Shown: in pieces, positions 8,142 through 21,938 of the stretch
Layout: every line of letters begins with the position of its first letter
Numbering within the stretch: position 1 is the first letter of the stretch
Program-made: the position numbers and the translations under genes
DNA from: Chloracidobacterium sp.
Lineage (GTDB): Bacteria; Acidobacteriota; Blastocatellia; Pyrinomonadales; Pyrinomonadaceae
Assembly (NCBI GenBank): GCA_016711345.1
Contig: JADJTD010000001.1
Coordinates: forward strand, 2,418,001-2,482,000
DNA: 64,000 bases
Reading direction: 5' to 3'
The notes under the pieces: generated by a model
The model's database searches: none
Told to the model about the DNA's origin: nothing
The model's input: the letters and a program-made list of their open reading frames with translations, nothing else

Positions 8142-8531
8142 ATGGCAGTTACAAAAGATGATGTAGTTGAGTATTTGAAAGGGATGACGCTTCTCGAAGC
8201 GTCTGAATTGGTCAAGGAACTCGAAGAAGTATTTGGTGTTTCGGCGGCCGCTGCGGCAGCTCCGATGATGATGGCAGCTGGTGCGGGTGCAGATGCTGCT
8301 CCTGCTGCTGAGGAAAAGGATGCATTTGACGTGATCCTATCCAGCGCCGGCGGCAACAAGATCGCTGTTATCAAGGTTGTTCGCGAAGTCGTCGCGGGCC
8401 TCGGTTTGAAAGAAGCCAAGGATCTCGTCGATGGTGCTCCGAAACCGCTGAAAGAAGGCGTTTCGAAGGCAGAAGCCGAAGAGATCAAGACGAAATTGAC
8501 CGAAGCGGGCGCAACCGTCGAGCTCAAATAA
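8142..8531 (+). CDS. rplL: 50S ribosomal protein L7/L12
   Basis: A 129-residue stalk protein that recruits translational GTPases. The N-terminal dimerisation domain (residues ~1-35) is followed by an Ala-rich hinge (AAAAAAPMMMAAGAGADAAP) and the globular C-domain with KIAVIKVVREVVAGLGLKEA and EAEEIKTKLTEAGATVELK, the canonical ending. AGGAG lies about 11 bp upstream of the ATG. It is separated from rplJ by 210 bp, longer than usual, in which I see no gene. Confidence 0.98.
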   Translation: MAVTKDDVVEYLKGMTLLEASELVKELEEVFGVSAAAAAAPMMMAAGAGADAAPAAEEKDAFDVILSSAGGNKIAVIKVVREVVAGLGLKEAKDLVDGAPKPLKEGVSKAEAEEIKTKLTEAGATVELK

Positions 8532-8937
8532 TTGCTTGCAACCATTCCGGAGAGTCGCTCATCGTAACGGCTCTCCGGTGGCTTGCAAACACTTGGTTTT
8601 ATGATAAACTAGTTGGTTCGCGCCGTCTTACTTGTTTTAGGTGGTGTGGGTCGCCGGCTTAGTCGGATTCGGAGACTTCGTCATAACGGTTTCCGTTGGT
8701 TTTTTAGACGCGATTCTTTTGTCGCAAATAGTGGAGAGTGGGTGTCTCTTTTTGGCACGCTCGAAAAACTTAAAGTAAGCAATTGCTGCTGAAAAGCGGT
8801 CTGGGTAGATTTTACCTATGACCGCATTTGCTGTCTGTATCGCAAAATTTTTGGGTAAACTTCGCTCACGTGCATCGTATCAGCAAGTTTCGCAAAAATC
8901 AACAGGTTTTTTTATAGTTCGCAATTAAATTAATTAT
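8532..8937 (+). promoter_or_regulatory. rpoB leader with attenuator-like hairpins
   Basis: A 406-bp gene-free leader separates rplL from rpoB. The first hairpin pairs CCGGAGAG (8547-8554) with CTCTCCGG (8571-8578) and is extended by TTGCAA-CCA/TGG(C)TTGCAA from 8535 to 8588; there is no strong T-run, which would suit partial termination. A second pairs GCGGTC..GGTA with TACC..GACCGC (8796-8825). An rplL-rpoB attenuator is established in E. coli; similar use here is inference. Confidence 0.55.
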
Positions 8938-13386
<4,449 letters not shown>

Positions 13387-13416
13387 TGACACGTCGCTGT
13401 CCCGCGAAAAAAAAAT

Positions 13417-13511
13417 CGTGGGACAGTGGGACAGTAATGGCTAAGCCTAATGTTTCCAAAGGTTTAGCCTGTCCCATACAGTTTGGGACAGTTTGGGACA
13501 GTGGGACACGC
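13417..13511. repeat. TGGGACAGT repeat between rpoB and rpoC
   Basis: An A-run is followed by GTGGGACAGTGGGACAGTA and, about 55 bp later, TTTGGGACAG twice and TGGGACAC. The block A-run plus TGGGACAGTGGGACAGTA recurs near 31947-31976, so it is a dispersed repeat rather than part of the rpo operon. It ends just before the rpoC ribosome site. Confidence 0.7.
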
Positions 13512-13524
13512 AGATTGGAGATAT

Positions 13525-16500
13525 ATGTTTCGATTAAATAACGATAACAAGACGCAATTGACGACAAATTACGAAGCGATCCGCATCAGCCTTGCTTCGC
13601 CGGACAAGATCCGTTCGTGGTCACACGGCGAGGTGACCAAGCCGGAAACGATCAATTACCGTACATTTAAGCCGGAGCGCGACGGGCTTTTTTGTGCTCG
13701 TATCTTTGGCCCGGTGTCCGATTGGGAATGTCTCTGCGGAAAGTACAAGCGGATGAAACACCGCGGCGTCATCTGCGACAAATGCGGTGTTGAGGTTACG
13801 CAGAGCAAGGTCCGCCGTGAGCGGCTCGGCCATATCGAATTGGCGTCGCCCTGCTCGCACGTATGGTTCTTCAAAGGATTGCCGTCGCGTATCGGCCATC
13901 TGCTCGACATCACGCTTCGCGATCTTGAAAAAATTCTTTATTTTGAGACATATATCGTTGTCGATGAAGGCGATGTGCCTGATCTTAAACAAAAAGACCT
14001 GCTCACCGATGAGCGTTTTCGTGAACTGACACGCGATTATCCGAACCAGTTCGTCGCAAAAATGGGTGCTGAGGCGATCAAGGACCTTCTTGCGCAGATA
14101 GACATTGCCGAGCTTGTGGACGAACTTCGCGGAAAAATGCGCGAGGAAACTTCACAGCAGAAAAAGCTCAAGTATTCCAAGCGTCTGAAAGTTTCGACTT
14201 CGTTCCTTCGCAGCGGCAATAACCCGCAATGGATGATCCTCGACGTAATTCCGGTCATTCCGCCCGAACTTCGTCCACTCGTGCCCCTAGACGGCGGACG
14301 CTTTGCAACGTCGGACCTTAACGATCTTTATCGCCGCGTTATCAACCGCAACAACCGTTTGAAGAAGCTGATCGAGCTTCGCGCACCTGAAGTTATCGTT
14401 CGCAACGAGAAACGTATGCTTCAGGAAGCTGTTGATGCGTTGTTTGATAACGGACGCCGCGGCCGTGTGCTTCGCGGTGCTAATAATCGTCCGCTCAAAT
14501 CGTTGTCCGGAACTCTCAAGGGCAAGCAGGGACGTTTCCGTCAGAATCTGCTCGGAAAACGTGTCGATTACTCTGGACGTTCGGTGATCGTGGTCGGTCC
14601 GGAGCTCAAACTGCACCAGTGCGGATTACCTAAGAAAATGGCATTGGAATTGTTCAAGCCGTTTATTTACAACAAGCTCGAAAAGGACGCTCATGCTGCC
14701 ACGATCAAACAGGCTCGTGAAATGGTCGAACGTCAGGAGCCGATCGTTTGGGACATCCTCGAAGAGGTCATTCGCGAGCATCCGGTTCTCTTGAACCGTG
14801 CTCCAACGCTTCACCGTCTCGGTATTCAGGCATTTGAGCCAGTTTTGGTCGAAGGTAAGGCTATCAAGATCCATCCGCTTGTCTGTACAGCATTCAACGC
14901 CGACTTTGACGGCGATCAGATGGCGGTTCACATTCCGCTTTCGGCTGAGGCACAGATCGAGGCGAGCGTTCTTATGCTTGCGTCGAACAATCTGCTTTCA
15001 CCGGCCAGCGGCCAACCCATTGCGGTCCCGTCTCAGGATATCGTTCTCGGCTGCTACTATCTGACGCTTGCTCGCGACGAGATGAAAGGCGAGAACAAAG
15101 TGTTCGGCTCGATCGATGATGTGATTCTCGCTCTTGATGCGGGTGCAGTCGAAACTCAAACCAAGATCAAACTGCGTTGGCGCGGCGATCTGATCGATCT
15201 GACGCTCGAACATAACATGCAGGACGTTATGCGTGCCACGGCGCGTGAGAAAGTCGATCTCATTCTCGATACAACCGCCGGTCGTGTGATCTTTAACGAA
15301 CGCCTGACTCGCGACGGGCTGCCTTATGTAAATGGCGTTCTGAAGAAGAAAGGCTTGCAGTCGCTGGTAACATTTTGCCATCTGCGGCTTGGGCATGATG
15401 CCACTGTTGCATTGCTCGACGATCTGAAGGCGATGGGCTTTCTCTATGCGACTAAGGCAGGTGTTTCGATCGGCATCGACGATATGGTCACGCCTTCGAG
15501 TAAGAAAGGGATCATCGATAATGCTCTCAAGGAAGTCGAAAAACTTCGCAAACAGTATGAAGACGCGACCATGACAAATATGGAACGCGAAAACAAGGTG
15601 ACGGCCATTTGGTCCGATGTTACCGATCTCGTTGCAAAAGAAATGTTTGTAGCGATGCACACGCGTGAAAAGGAGCGTAAGGAACTGAATCCGATCCTCG
15701 TCATGGCCGATTCCGGTGCTCGAGGTTCTGAGGCTCAGATCCGTCAGCTCGCCGGTATGCGCGGCCTGATGGCCAAGCCGTCGGGCGAGATCATCGAAAA
15801 TCCGATCCTCGCAAATTTCCGCGAAGGCCTGGACGTTTTGCAGTACTTTATCTCTACGCACGGTGCACGTAAAGGGTTGGCTGATACGGCACTCAAAACC
15901 GCCGATTCGGGCTATCTGACACGCCGACTGGTTGACGTGGCACAGGATGTTATCGTTTCAGAACAGGATTGCGGAACGCTTCGCGGCGTTTGGGCAGAGG
16001 CCATTATCCGAAACGGTGAAGAGGTCGAATCGCTTCGTGACCGCATCGTTGGATGTACATCGCTTGACGATATCGTCGATCCGGTCGATGGTTCGGTGAT
16101 AGTTGAGGCTAATGTTGAGATCAATGAAGATCTGGGAGCCAACGTCCAACTGTCAGGTTTGCAAAAAGTACGAATTCGCTCGGCTCTTACCTGCGAATCG
16201 CGACGCGGCATTTGCGTTAAATGCTACGGCCGCAACCTTGCAACTGGTAACACGGTTGAGATCGGTGAGGCTGTCGGCGTTATCGCCGCACAGTCGATCG
16301 GCGAACCGGGCACGCAGTTGACGATGCGTACGTTCCACGTTGGTGGAACGGCACGTCTCGAACAGGAGACCAAGCACGTTGCTGCGATGGACGGAACGGT
16401 AAAATATCTTGGTGACCTCAACGTCATTAAGAACCGAAGCGGCGAGATGATCTCGATGCGTCGTCAGTCCGAGCTTGCCCTTGTTGACGAACGCGGCCGC

Positions 16501-17805
16501 GAGGTAGCTCATTACAAGGTCGTTTACGGTGCTGAGGTTCACGTCAAAGACGGTCAGAAGGTGAAAGAGGACGACATTCTTGTTACATGGGATCCGTTCA
16601 CGTTCGCCATCCTCACTGAGGTCAAGGGAACTGTGAAATATCAGGACCTCAAGGAAGGGAAGACGGTCGAAGAAGAGATCGACAAGGTCACCGGCCAGAA
16701 GCGTCTCGTCGTTAAAGATTCTGACGAGAAGAATCAACCGCGTATCGAGATCCGCAGCGGCAGCAAGGTGCAAAAGACCTATCAGATGCCGATCCGTGCC
16801 AACCTCATCGTTGAGGACGGCCAAGCTGTCGAACCCGGCGATGTGATCGCAAAGATCCCGCGTGAAACGACCAAGACAAAGGATATCGTTGGCGGTTTGC
16901 CGCGGGTCGTCGAGCTTTTCGAAGCTCGCCGTCCGGGTGAAACGGCAATGATGTCCGAGATAAACGGAGTCGTCAAATTCGGCCCGATCGCAAAGGGTAA
17001 ACGAAAGATCATCGTTGTAGGAGATGACGGCAGCGAACGTGAATACGACATCCCGCGTGGTACCCACATCAACGTGCAGGAAGACGACCGCGTCCGTTCA
17101 GGCGAACCGCTAATGGACGGCCCGCTGAATCCGCACGACATTTTGCGTGTTCTAGGAATGGAAGCGTTGCAGAATTATCTGGTCAACGAGATCCAGGAAG
17201 TCTATCGTCTGCAGGGCGTGAACATCAACGATAAACATATCGAGGTGATCGTTCGCCAGATGCTTCGTTGGGTCAAGATCAAGGAAGTCGGCGATACGGA
17301 ATTCCTGCTCGAGGAACAAGTTGACCGTTTCCGCTATGAAGACGAGAATGCACGTGTCCGCGATGAGAAGGGCCAGACTTCGGTTGGTGAACCTCTTCTG
17401 CTCGGTATCACGAAAGCGTCGCTTTCGACGGACTCATTTATCTCGGCCGCGAGTTTCCAAGAAACGACTCGCGTGCTTACCGAGGCTGCGATCTCAGGCC
17501 GCATCGATTACCTTCGCGGCCTCAAAGAGAACGTCATCATGGGACGCCTTATTCCGGCCGGAACCGGTATGAAGTATTACCGCAACGTCAAGGTCGCTCC
17601 CGATGCTACGGAAAACCGTAAGCAGGAGGATGAGTTCGACGAGATGGGCGATTACATCCGCGGCGGTATGCCGATGGTGCCGATCATTGATGACGTCGTT
17701 GATGACTTCGACGGTGACGTTGAAGATATCGAGGTGGACGACGATACCGAGGTTTTTGATATCGACGAAGCTATGAAGATCGAGATCGAGGATGACGAGA
17801 TCTAG
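13525..17805 (+). CDS. rpoC: DNA-directed RNA polymerase subunit beta'
   Basis: A 1426-residue protein holding the catalytic magnesium: NADFDGDQMAVH (~residue 460) supplies the three aspartates. The N-terminal zinc-binding site is intact (CLCGKYK and CDKCGVE, ~residues 71-90), as is the second cysteine cluster near CESRRGICVKCYGRNL (~890-905). The start is ATG 13525, giving MFRLNNDN and preceded by TTGGAG; the frame continues 14 codons upstream but that part lies in a repeat. The C-terminus ends in an unusually acidic tail (FDGDVEDIEVDDDTEVFDID). A terminator follows 23 bp after the stop. Confidence 0.98.
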   Translation: MFRLNNDNKTQLTTNYEAIRISLASPDKIRSWSHGEVTKPETINYRTFKPERDGLFCARIFGPVSDWECLCGKYKRMKHRGVICDKCGVEVTQSKVRRERLGHIELASPCSHVWFFKGLPSRIGHLLDITLRDLEKILYFETYIVVDEGDVPDLKQKDLLTDERFRELTRDYPNQFVAKMGAEAIKDLLAQIDIAELVDELRGKMREETSQQKKLKYSKRLKVSTSFLRSGNNPQWMILDVIPVIPPELRPLVPLDGGRFATSDLNDLYRRVINRNNRLKKLIELRAPEVIVRNEKRMLQEAVDALFDNGRRGRVLRGANNRPLKSLSGTLKGKQGRFRQNLLGKRVDYSGRSVIVVGPELKLHQCGLPKKMALELFKPFIYNKLEKDAHAATIKQAREMVERQEPIVWDILEEVIREHPVLLNRAPTLHRLGIQAFEPVLVEGKAIKIHPLVCTAFNADFDGDQMAVHIPLSAEAQIEASVLMLASNNLLSPASGQPIAVPSQDIVLGCYYLTLARDEMKGENKVFGSIDDVILALDAGAVETQTKIKLRWRGDLIDLTLEHNMQDVMRATAREKVDLILDTTAGRVIFNERLTRDGLPYVNGVLKKKGLQSLVTFCHLRLGHDATVALLDDLKAMGFLYATKAGVSIGIDDMVTPSSKKGIIDNALKEVEKLRKQYEDATMTNMERENKVTAIWSDVTDLVAKEMFVAMHTREKERKELNPILVMADSGARGSEAQIRQLAGMRGLMAKPSGEIIENPILANFREGLDVLQYFISTHGARKGLADTALKTADSGYLTRRLVDVAQDVIVSEQDCGTLRGVWAEAIIRNGEEVESLRDRIVGCTSLDDIVDPVDGSVIVEANVEINEDLGANVQLSGLQKVRIRSALTCESRRGICVKCYGRNLATGNTVEIGEAVGVIAAQSIGEPGTQLTMRTFHVGGTARLEQETKHVAAMDGTVKYLGDLNVIKNRSGEMISMRRQSELALVDERGREVAHYKVVYGAEVHVKDGQKVKEDDILVTWDPFTFAILTEVKGTVKYQDLKEGKTVEEEIDKVTGQKRLVVKDSDEKNQPRIEIRSGSKVQKTYQMPIRANLIVEDGQAVEPGDVIAKIPRETTKTKDIVGGLPRVVELFEARRPGETAMMSEINGVVKFGPIAKGKRKIIVVGDDGSEREYDIPRGTHINVQEDDRVRSGEPLMDGPLNPHDILRVLGMEALQNYLVNEIQEVYRLQGVNINDKHIEVIVRQMLRWVKIKEVGDTEFLLEEQVDRFRYEDENARVRDEKGQTSVGEPLLLGITKASLSTDSFISAASFQETTRVLTEAAISGRIDYLRGLKENVIMGRLIPAGTGMKYYRNVKVAPDATENRKQEDEFDEMGDYIRGGMPMVPIIDDVVDDFDGDVEDIEVDDDTEVFDIDEAMKIEIEDDEI

Positions 17806-17827
17806 TTCGCGCTTTTACTTTAGGAAC

Positions 17828-17858
17828 AAGGCCGGGATGCTATTCTTCCGGCCTTTTC
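17828..17858 (+). terminator. Rho-independent terminator after rpoC
   Basis: AAGGCCGG (17828-17835) pairs with CCGGCCTT (17848-17855) around a 12-nt loop, followed by TTCT. It closes the tRNA-tuf to rpoC block and also sits at the end of the convergent plsC gene. Confidence 0.85.
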
Positions 17859-18604
17859 TATTTGACCGGAACAAAGCTTTTGGCGACGCTTCGTTGAAGT
17901 TCCTTCGCCAGTTGTTTACGGTCGGAGTGTAGGATGGTTTTATCTCCAAAATTTAGGATCGCCGTGTATTCATATATCCTGAACAATCGCCAAAGGTGTG
18001 CAAAAAAACCAATATCATCCCACCAAGTAACGGTCATGCTTGCTGGCGGTTCGTCGGTCGGTGTTCGATAGGTTAAGGATGCGTATGAGACGGGAATTCC
18101 GCTCTTTGCGGCAAACTCAAAGAACGATGAATTGAAGGTCAGTACTTCGTCGCCCTTAGTGCTGGTACCTTCGGGGAAAACTATCACGCCTTCGCCATGT
18201 TCCAGCCGTTCGATTATCTTTTCGCCAGCACGCGGGATGTCGCGTCGATTGCTGCGGTCGATAAAGATCGTGCCCATATCGCGACATATCCTTCCCGCAA
18301 GGAACCAACTTTCAACTTCCTTCTTTGCGACAAAAATTCCCGTTACCGCGGCGCGTATAGCTCCAATGTCGGTGTAACTTAGATGATTGGTTACTAAGAA
18401 AAATGGCGCGGTCGGCGGTGTACCGGTCACTTCGATCTTCATATTCGAAATGCGAACAAAGCTGTTTGTCCATGCACCAAAGATCCACTGTCTCCAACGC
18501 CGCTTGTCGCTAACGAACGGATTTGCAGCCAACCACACCGCATACAGGCCGAGTGTTGCTGCGGTAAAGGTAACGAATCTGAACGCGGCTCTTACGGTCC
18601 TCAT
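17858..18604 (-). CDS. plsC: 1-acyl-sn-glycerol-3-phosphate acyltransferase (PlsC family)
   Basis: A 248-residue membrane-bound acyltransferase that would make phosphatidic acid from lysophosphatidic acid. An N-terminal hydrophobic helix (FVTFTAATLGLYAVWLAANPF) is followed by the catalytic HX4D motif NHLSYTD (His74, Asp79), the GTIFIDR block (~111-117) and the substrate-binding FPEGTST (143-149). These are the family's diagnostic blocks in the right order. It is the last gene of a four-gene minus-strand operon, 9 bp after the TonB-C gene. Acyl specificity cannot be read from sequence. Confidence 0.9.
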   Translation of the reverse strand: MRTVRAAFRFVTFTAATLGLYAVWLAANPFVSDKRRWRQWIFGAWTNSFVRISNMKIEVTGTPPTAPFFLVTNHLSYTDIGAIRAAVTGIFVAKKEVESWFLAGRICRDMGTIFIDRSNRRDIPRAGEKIIERLEHGEGVIVFPEGTSTKGDEVLTFNSSFFEFAAKSGIPVSYASLTYRTPTDEPPASMTVTWWDDIGFFAHLWRLFRIYEYTAILNFGDKTILHSDRKQLAKELQRSVAKSFVPVK

Positions 18605-18613
18605 TTAGACAGC

Positions 18614-19468
18614 TTAGTCCTTGTCGGTCTTCTTAAAATTGTATCGCAGCAAAAACCGCATCGGCAACGGCTTGCCGTTACGTTCCGCCGGACGCCAGTT
18701 CATTGAACGCACAGCTTTTTCGACCGACTCATCCAGCCCATAACCTGCCCATCGTGTGATCTCAGTTCTGAGGATCAAGCCGCGTTCGTCGAGATCGACA
18801 ATAATATCTACCGTCGCTGTTATCGCGTAAAGAAAGGCATCGGAAGTGTATTCAGGTTTAATTCGGCGATATGGGATCGGAGTGCGTAAGGATCTCGCAA
18901 GCGGCGAATCAGCGTCTGGCGGTTCGTCCATTTTGACAAGCAAAGGTTCTGCCAATTCGCTCTTCGCAGCTATTCGCAACTTGTTTGCGATCTCTGAGGC
19001 AAGCGGATTTGCAGCCGCGTTTAATAGTGCTTTGGCCTCTTGCTCGGTAGTGGCATTAAATCGAGGCAGTGCCCAAAACACTAGTCTTCCGGTGCGCGTG
19101 CTGACGGAGTAAACGGCAGCGTGAGACTCATAATATTTCGCCTGTACAGAGGAGCTTCTGCGAGTGGTTTCTGCTTTGACCAGAATAAAAAAATCGCATC
19201 CAATAGCTAAGCCGGCGGCCTTTGACTCTTCCACACTCATATTGAATTTGTCAGCGGCCTTTGTCGAGGCAAATGCAGCTTCACTCATTGTGGTATCAAC
19301 GATGCGGTATTTTGCCGCGATCTCACCTTCGAGTATTTCGGCAAAATGACGACTTGCTTCACTCCCGTCCGGCGACATAATGGCGACTTGTTGCGCCACT
19401 GTTGGAATAACAAAGCTCAACAAAAGAAGGCAAATTCCCGGAAGGATTCTCTGCGGAAGCAACTGCAT
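18614..19468 (-). CDS. Secreted protein with TonB C-terminal-like domain
   Basis: A 284-residue protein with an N-terminal signal/anchor (ILPGICLLLLSFVIPTVAQ). The middle (~30-175) is a domain I do not know, containing EEDIL-free, Ala-rich helices. The last ~85 residues (ITATVDIIVDLDERGLI, then VEKAVRSMNWRPAERNGKPL and a final RFLLRYNF strand) fit the TonB C-terminal fold that contacts TonB-dependent receptors. The usual proline-rich spacer is absent, so it may be a TonB-like accessory protein rather than a full energy transducer. It is tightly packed (2 bp) behind the HD gene. Confidence 0.65.
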   Translation of the reverse strand: MQLLPQRILPGICLLLLSFVIPTVAQQVAIMSPDGSEASRHFAEILEGEIAAKYRIVDTTMSEAAFASTKAADKFNMSVEESKAAGLAIGCDFFILVKAETTRRSSSVQAKYYESHAAVYSVSTRTGRLVFWALPRFNATTEQEAKALLNAAANPLASEIANKLRIAAKSELAEPLLVKMDEPPDADSPLARSLRTPIPYRRIKPEYTSDAFLYAITATVDIIVDLDERGLILRTEITRWAGYGLDESVEKAVRSMNWRPAERNGKPLPMRFLLRYNFKKTDKD

Positions 19469-19470
19469 AC

Positions 19471-20760
19471 TTAACTCTTATGGTAAAGACCTGCGATGTC
19501 GTTCTTTAACTCAGCCGGGAAACATATACGGTGTATTCGATAACCTTCCTGAAGGCCGCGAACGGCCGGGCTGACAGCGGATATCTCGCTTATTGTGGGG
19601 TTCGAGAATCCATGCTCGACAAAAATAAGATTCTTCGGATCAGAGGCGTCCTTTGAATAAAAAGAGTATGGAACATTGCCCGCCTCGTCCTCGACAAAAT
19701 AATAATTGGGGTCAAATCCCGCATCACCTACGATCCTTCGCGAATCGGCAATAAACGCTTTACGTTCTGATTCGGGCATATCAAGGTCAAAGGCTTTGAA
19801 AAGCCTACGGTTCAAAAATCTTGCAGACAGATCGGAAAGGGTCGCGTCCGTCGAATGCTGCCAGCGTTTTATGCTGAAAAGGAAATCTGAATCATCAATT
19901 TCGAGATGTTCTTTCAATGTGAGTTTTTCGCCGGCGAGTACCTTCTCCATTGGCGTGCCCTTCGAGCTCCAGACATCGCCGCTGCTTTGAAATAGATCAA
20001 TAGCACGACGAAGTAACACTTTCAAAACGGCTTCAGCGGAGCGCAGCGTCCTATGAAAATAGACTTGCCGATACATATAGTATCTGGCCTGAAGGTAATC
20101 TTCGACGGCGTAGATTCCTGGTGCGGAGACATACAGATGATCGTCAGCTTCGTTTATCTCGATAGATTTGATTATCCACTCAAGATCGAATACGCCGTAC
20201 TTTGCACCGGTCATCAGACTGTCGCGAAGCAGATAGTCCATCCGGTCAACGTCTAGCTGAGAGGACACTAGCTGGCCGAGCGCACGAGGCTTGAAATCGC
20301 CTCGAATTATCGCCGCAACATTTTGCGGGAGGTTAGACGAAAATGAACTTAGAAGTCGGCCGACCTCAGTTTCGTCACTTAAAACGGCATCGATCGTAAA
20401 TTGCTCATGATGGAACCCGAGAATATTCTCGATAACATGAGAGAAAGGACCGTGGCCGAGGTCGTGCAAGAGTGCGGCAATACGAACGGCGGTTTGAGCT
20501 TCTGCCGGAATATCGTAGCTGAAGCGCAGCTTTGCGATCATCCGGCCAGCGAGATGAAACGCGCCGAGCGAATGTGTGAAACGCGAATGTTCAGCGGACT
20601 GGTACGCAAAATATGCTAGCCCAAGCTGGCGAATTCGTCTTAGACGTTGAAACTCTGGAGTATCGATGAGAGAAACAACAAGGCGGCCTTCGTCTGTACC
20701 AGTATTTAATCGGATTATGTCGTGAACCGAGTCGCGATAGATGCGTTCTAGTCGGGGCAT
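19471..20760 (-). CDS. HD-superfamily phosphohydrolase (dGTPase/SAMHD1-like)
   Basis: A 429-residue HD-domain protein of the COG1078/YwfO type. The metal-binding residues are visible: His63 (RFTHSLG), His99-Asp100 (ALLHDLGHGPFSH) and the downstream Asp in LDVDRMDYLLRD. The opening RIYRDSVHDIIRL and FQRLRRIRQLGLAYF are typical of this family, some members of which hydrolyse dNTPs; the substrate here is not proven. There is no signal peptide or membrane segment, so it is cytoplasmic. It is the second gene of the operon, 3 bp after the TPR gene. Confidence 0.85.
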   Translation of the reverse strand: MPRLERIYRDSVHDIIRLNTGTDEGRLVVSLIDTPEFQRLRRIRQLGLAYFAYQSAEHSRFTHSLGAFHLAGRMIAKLRFSYDIPAEAQTAVRIAALLHDLGHGPFSHVIENILGFHHEQFTIDAVLSDETEVGRLLSSFSSNLPQNVAAIIRGDFKPRALGQLVSSQLDVDRMDYLLRDSLMTGAKYGVFDLEWIIKSIEINEADDHLYVSAPGIYAVEDYLQARYYMYRQVYFHRTLRSAEAVLKVLLRRAIDLFQSSGDVWSSKGTPMEKVLAGEKLTLKEHLEIDDSDFLFSIKRWQHSTDATLSDLSARFLNRRLFKAFDLDMPESERKAFIADSRRIVGDAGFDPNYYFVEDEAGNVPYSFYSKDASDPKNLIFVEHGFSNPTISEISAVSPAVRGLQEGYRIHRICFPAELKNDIAGLYHKS

Positions 20761-20763
20761 TGA

Positions 20764-21807
20764 TTAGTTTGTGTCCTGCCGGGTTTTGATGTCAGATATT
20801 TCTTTGCGGATCGCGTCGGTGTCTTTAGCACTAGGAAGCAGCCTGAGGTACGTTTCAAACTCGGAAACGGCCTCTTTGTTCATCCGTTTGCGCGTATAGA
20901 TCCGGCCGAGATACTTATGGATGATAGGGAAACTGTTTCCGCCACCAAGATCATTGACCTTCTCAAATGCCTTTTGGGCTACATCGCCATCATTCTTTGC
21001 CGAGAAGATCAGGCCGAGATAATAATGAGGCATCATCGAATAACTATTCAAATAGGCGGCGTTAACAAAAAAAGGCTCTGCCTCATTCATTCTGTTCAAA
21101 TTAAAATAGGCGATACCTAAATTCAGATTAGCTTCGAAATCTGAAGCGTCATACCTAATTGCCTGTTTGAACGATGCTATCGCAGGCTCAAACTTACCCG
21201 CTTTTAACTCGATAGTTCCTATGGCTGTATGGGCGGGAGCAAAGTTCGGAGCGATCGCTACAGAACTGCGAAAAGCTGCTTCAGCTTCACTTTCTTTGCC
21301 GGACTGTAATAGATCGAAACCACGCTTCAAATGCTGAACTGCTTGCTTCGGGATAGCTGACCATTTTGCATTTAGCACCTCATTTCTTAATGATTTAGCC
21401 TTTTTAGGCAATAGATAGATAGGAGCGGTCAAGGTTTTTGGGATAGGCGCAACCCTAACGGTACCTGTTTGAACTTCCTTATCGATAAGAAAATACTCTC
21501 GGGCTATCTCAAATAGCTCTCCGGCATCAATGACTATCGTATAGGAGCCCGGATTTAAGCCAGTGAATGAAAATGTCCCATTGGTATCAGAGTAAATAGA
21601 TTGCGTTGGAAGTGAAGTGCTCTGGATCTCTATCTTTATGGCCCGTTCAAGAGTGCGTCCATTGGGCAGATAGATCCGGCCACGGATCGAGTGTATGCCG
21701 CCGTTTCCTGTATTGTTTGAGTTCCCTTGCCCGTAAACACCAGTGAAACAGGAAAAGCATACTATCGACAGAACCAAAACAACTCGTAAATGGAATCTGA
21801 GAAACAT
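20764..21807 (-). CDS. Secreted TPR protein with carboxypeptidase-regulatory-like domain
   Basis: Starting at ATG 21807 (with AGAGGCGG upstream) the protein has 347 residues: a signal peptide (VVLVLSIVCFSCFTGVYGQ), then a CarboxypepD-regulatory-like beta domain (SIRGRIYLPNGRTLERAIKI ... FSFTGLNPGSYTIVIDAGE) and about four TPRs (RGFDLLQSGKESEAEAAFRS, AIGTIELKAGKFEPAIASFK, NLGIAYFNLNRMNEAEPFFV and a C-terminal one). It is probably a periplasmic or surface scaffold. It is the first gene of the operon with the HD protein, a TonB-C protein and PlsC. The frame extends 17 codons further upstream but without a better start. Confidence 0.75.
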   Translation of the reverse strand: MFLRFHLRVVLVLSIVCFSCFTGVYGQGNSNNTGNGGIHSIRGRIYLPNGRTLERAIKIEIQSTSLPTQSIYSDTNGTFSFTGLNPGSYTIVIDAGELFEIAREYFLIDKEVQTGTVRVAPIPKTLTAPIYLLPKKAKSLRNEVLNAKWSAIPKQAVQHLKRGFDLLQSGKESEAEAAFRSSVAIAPNFAPAHTAIGTIELKAGKFEPAIASFKQAIRYDASDFEANLNLGIAYFNLNRMNEAEPFFVNAAYLNSYSMMPHYYLGLIFSAKNDGDVAQKAFEKVNDLGGGNSFPIIHKYLGRIYTRKRMNKEAVSEFETYLRLLPSAKDTDAIRKEISDIKTRQDTN

Positions 21808-21879
21808 AGTATTACCGCCTCTTGCCTGAACGATACGTTTGATACTCAATTCTATCAAATATCAGAGCCGAAAAATAAA

Positions 21880-21910
21880 AAAAGTCCGGAGAGACTGAGC
21901 TCTCCGGACT
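21880..21910 (-). terminator. Rho-independent terminator of the TonB-dependent receptor gene
   Basis: Read on the minus strand, AGTCCGGAGAG (21910-21900) pairs with CTCTCCGGACT (21893-21883) around a 6-nt loop and is followed by a run of seven T. It lies 29 bp after the receptor stop. Confidence 0.92.
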
Positions 21911-21938
21911 ATAAAAGTTTCTAAGTATTAAAGAATTC

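Noticed and set aside
14998..15861. A 287-codon open frame on the minus strand inside rpoC
   Set aside because: Same reason: antisense shadow of a conserved gene with strong codon bias.
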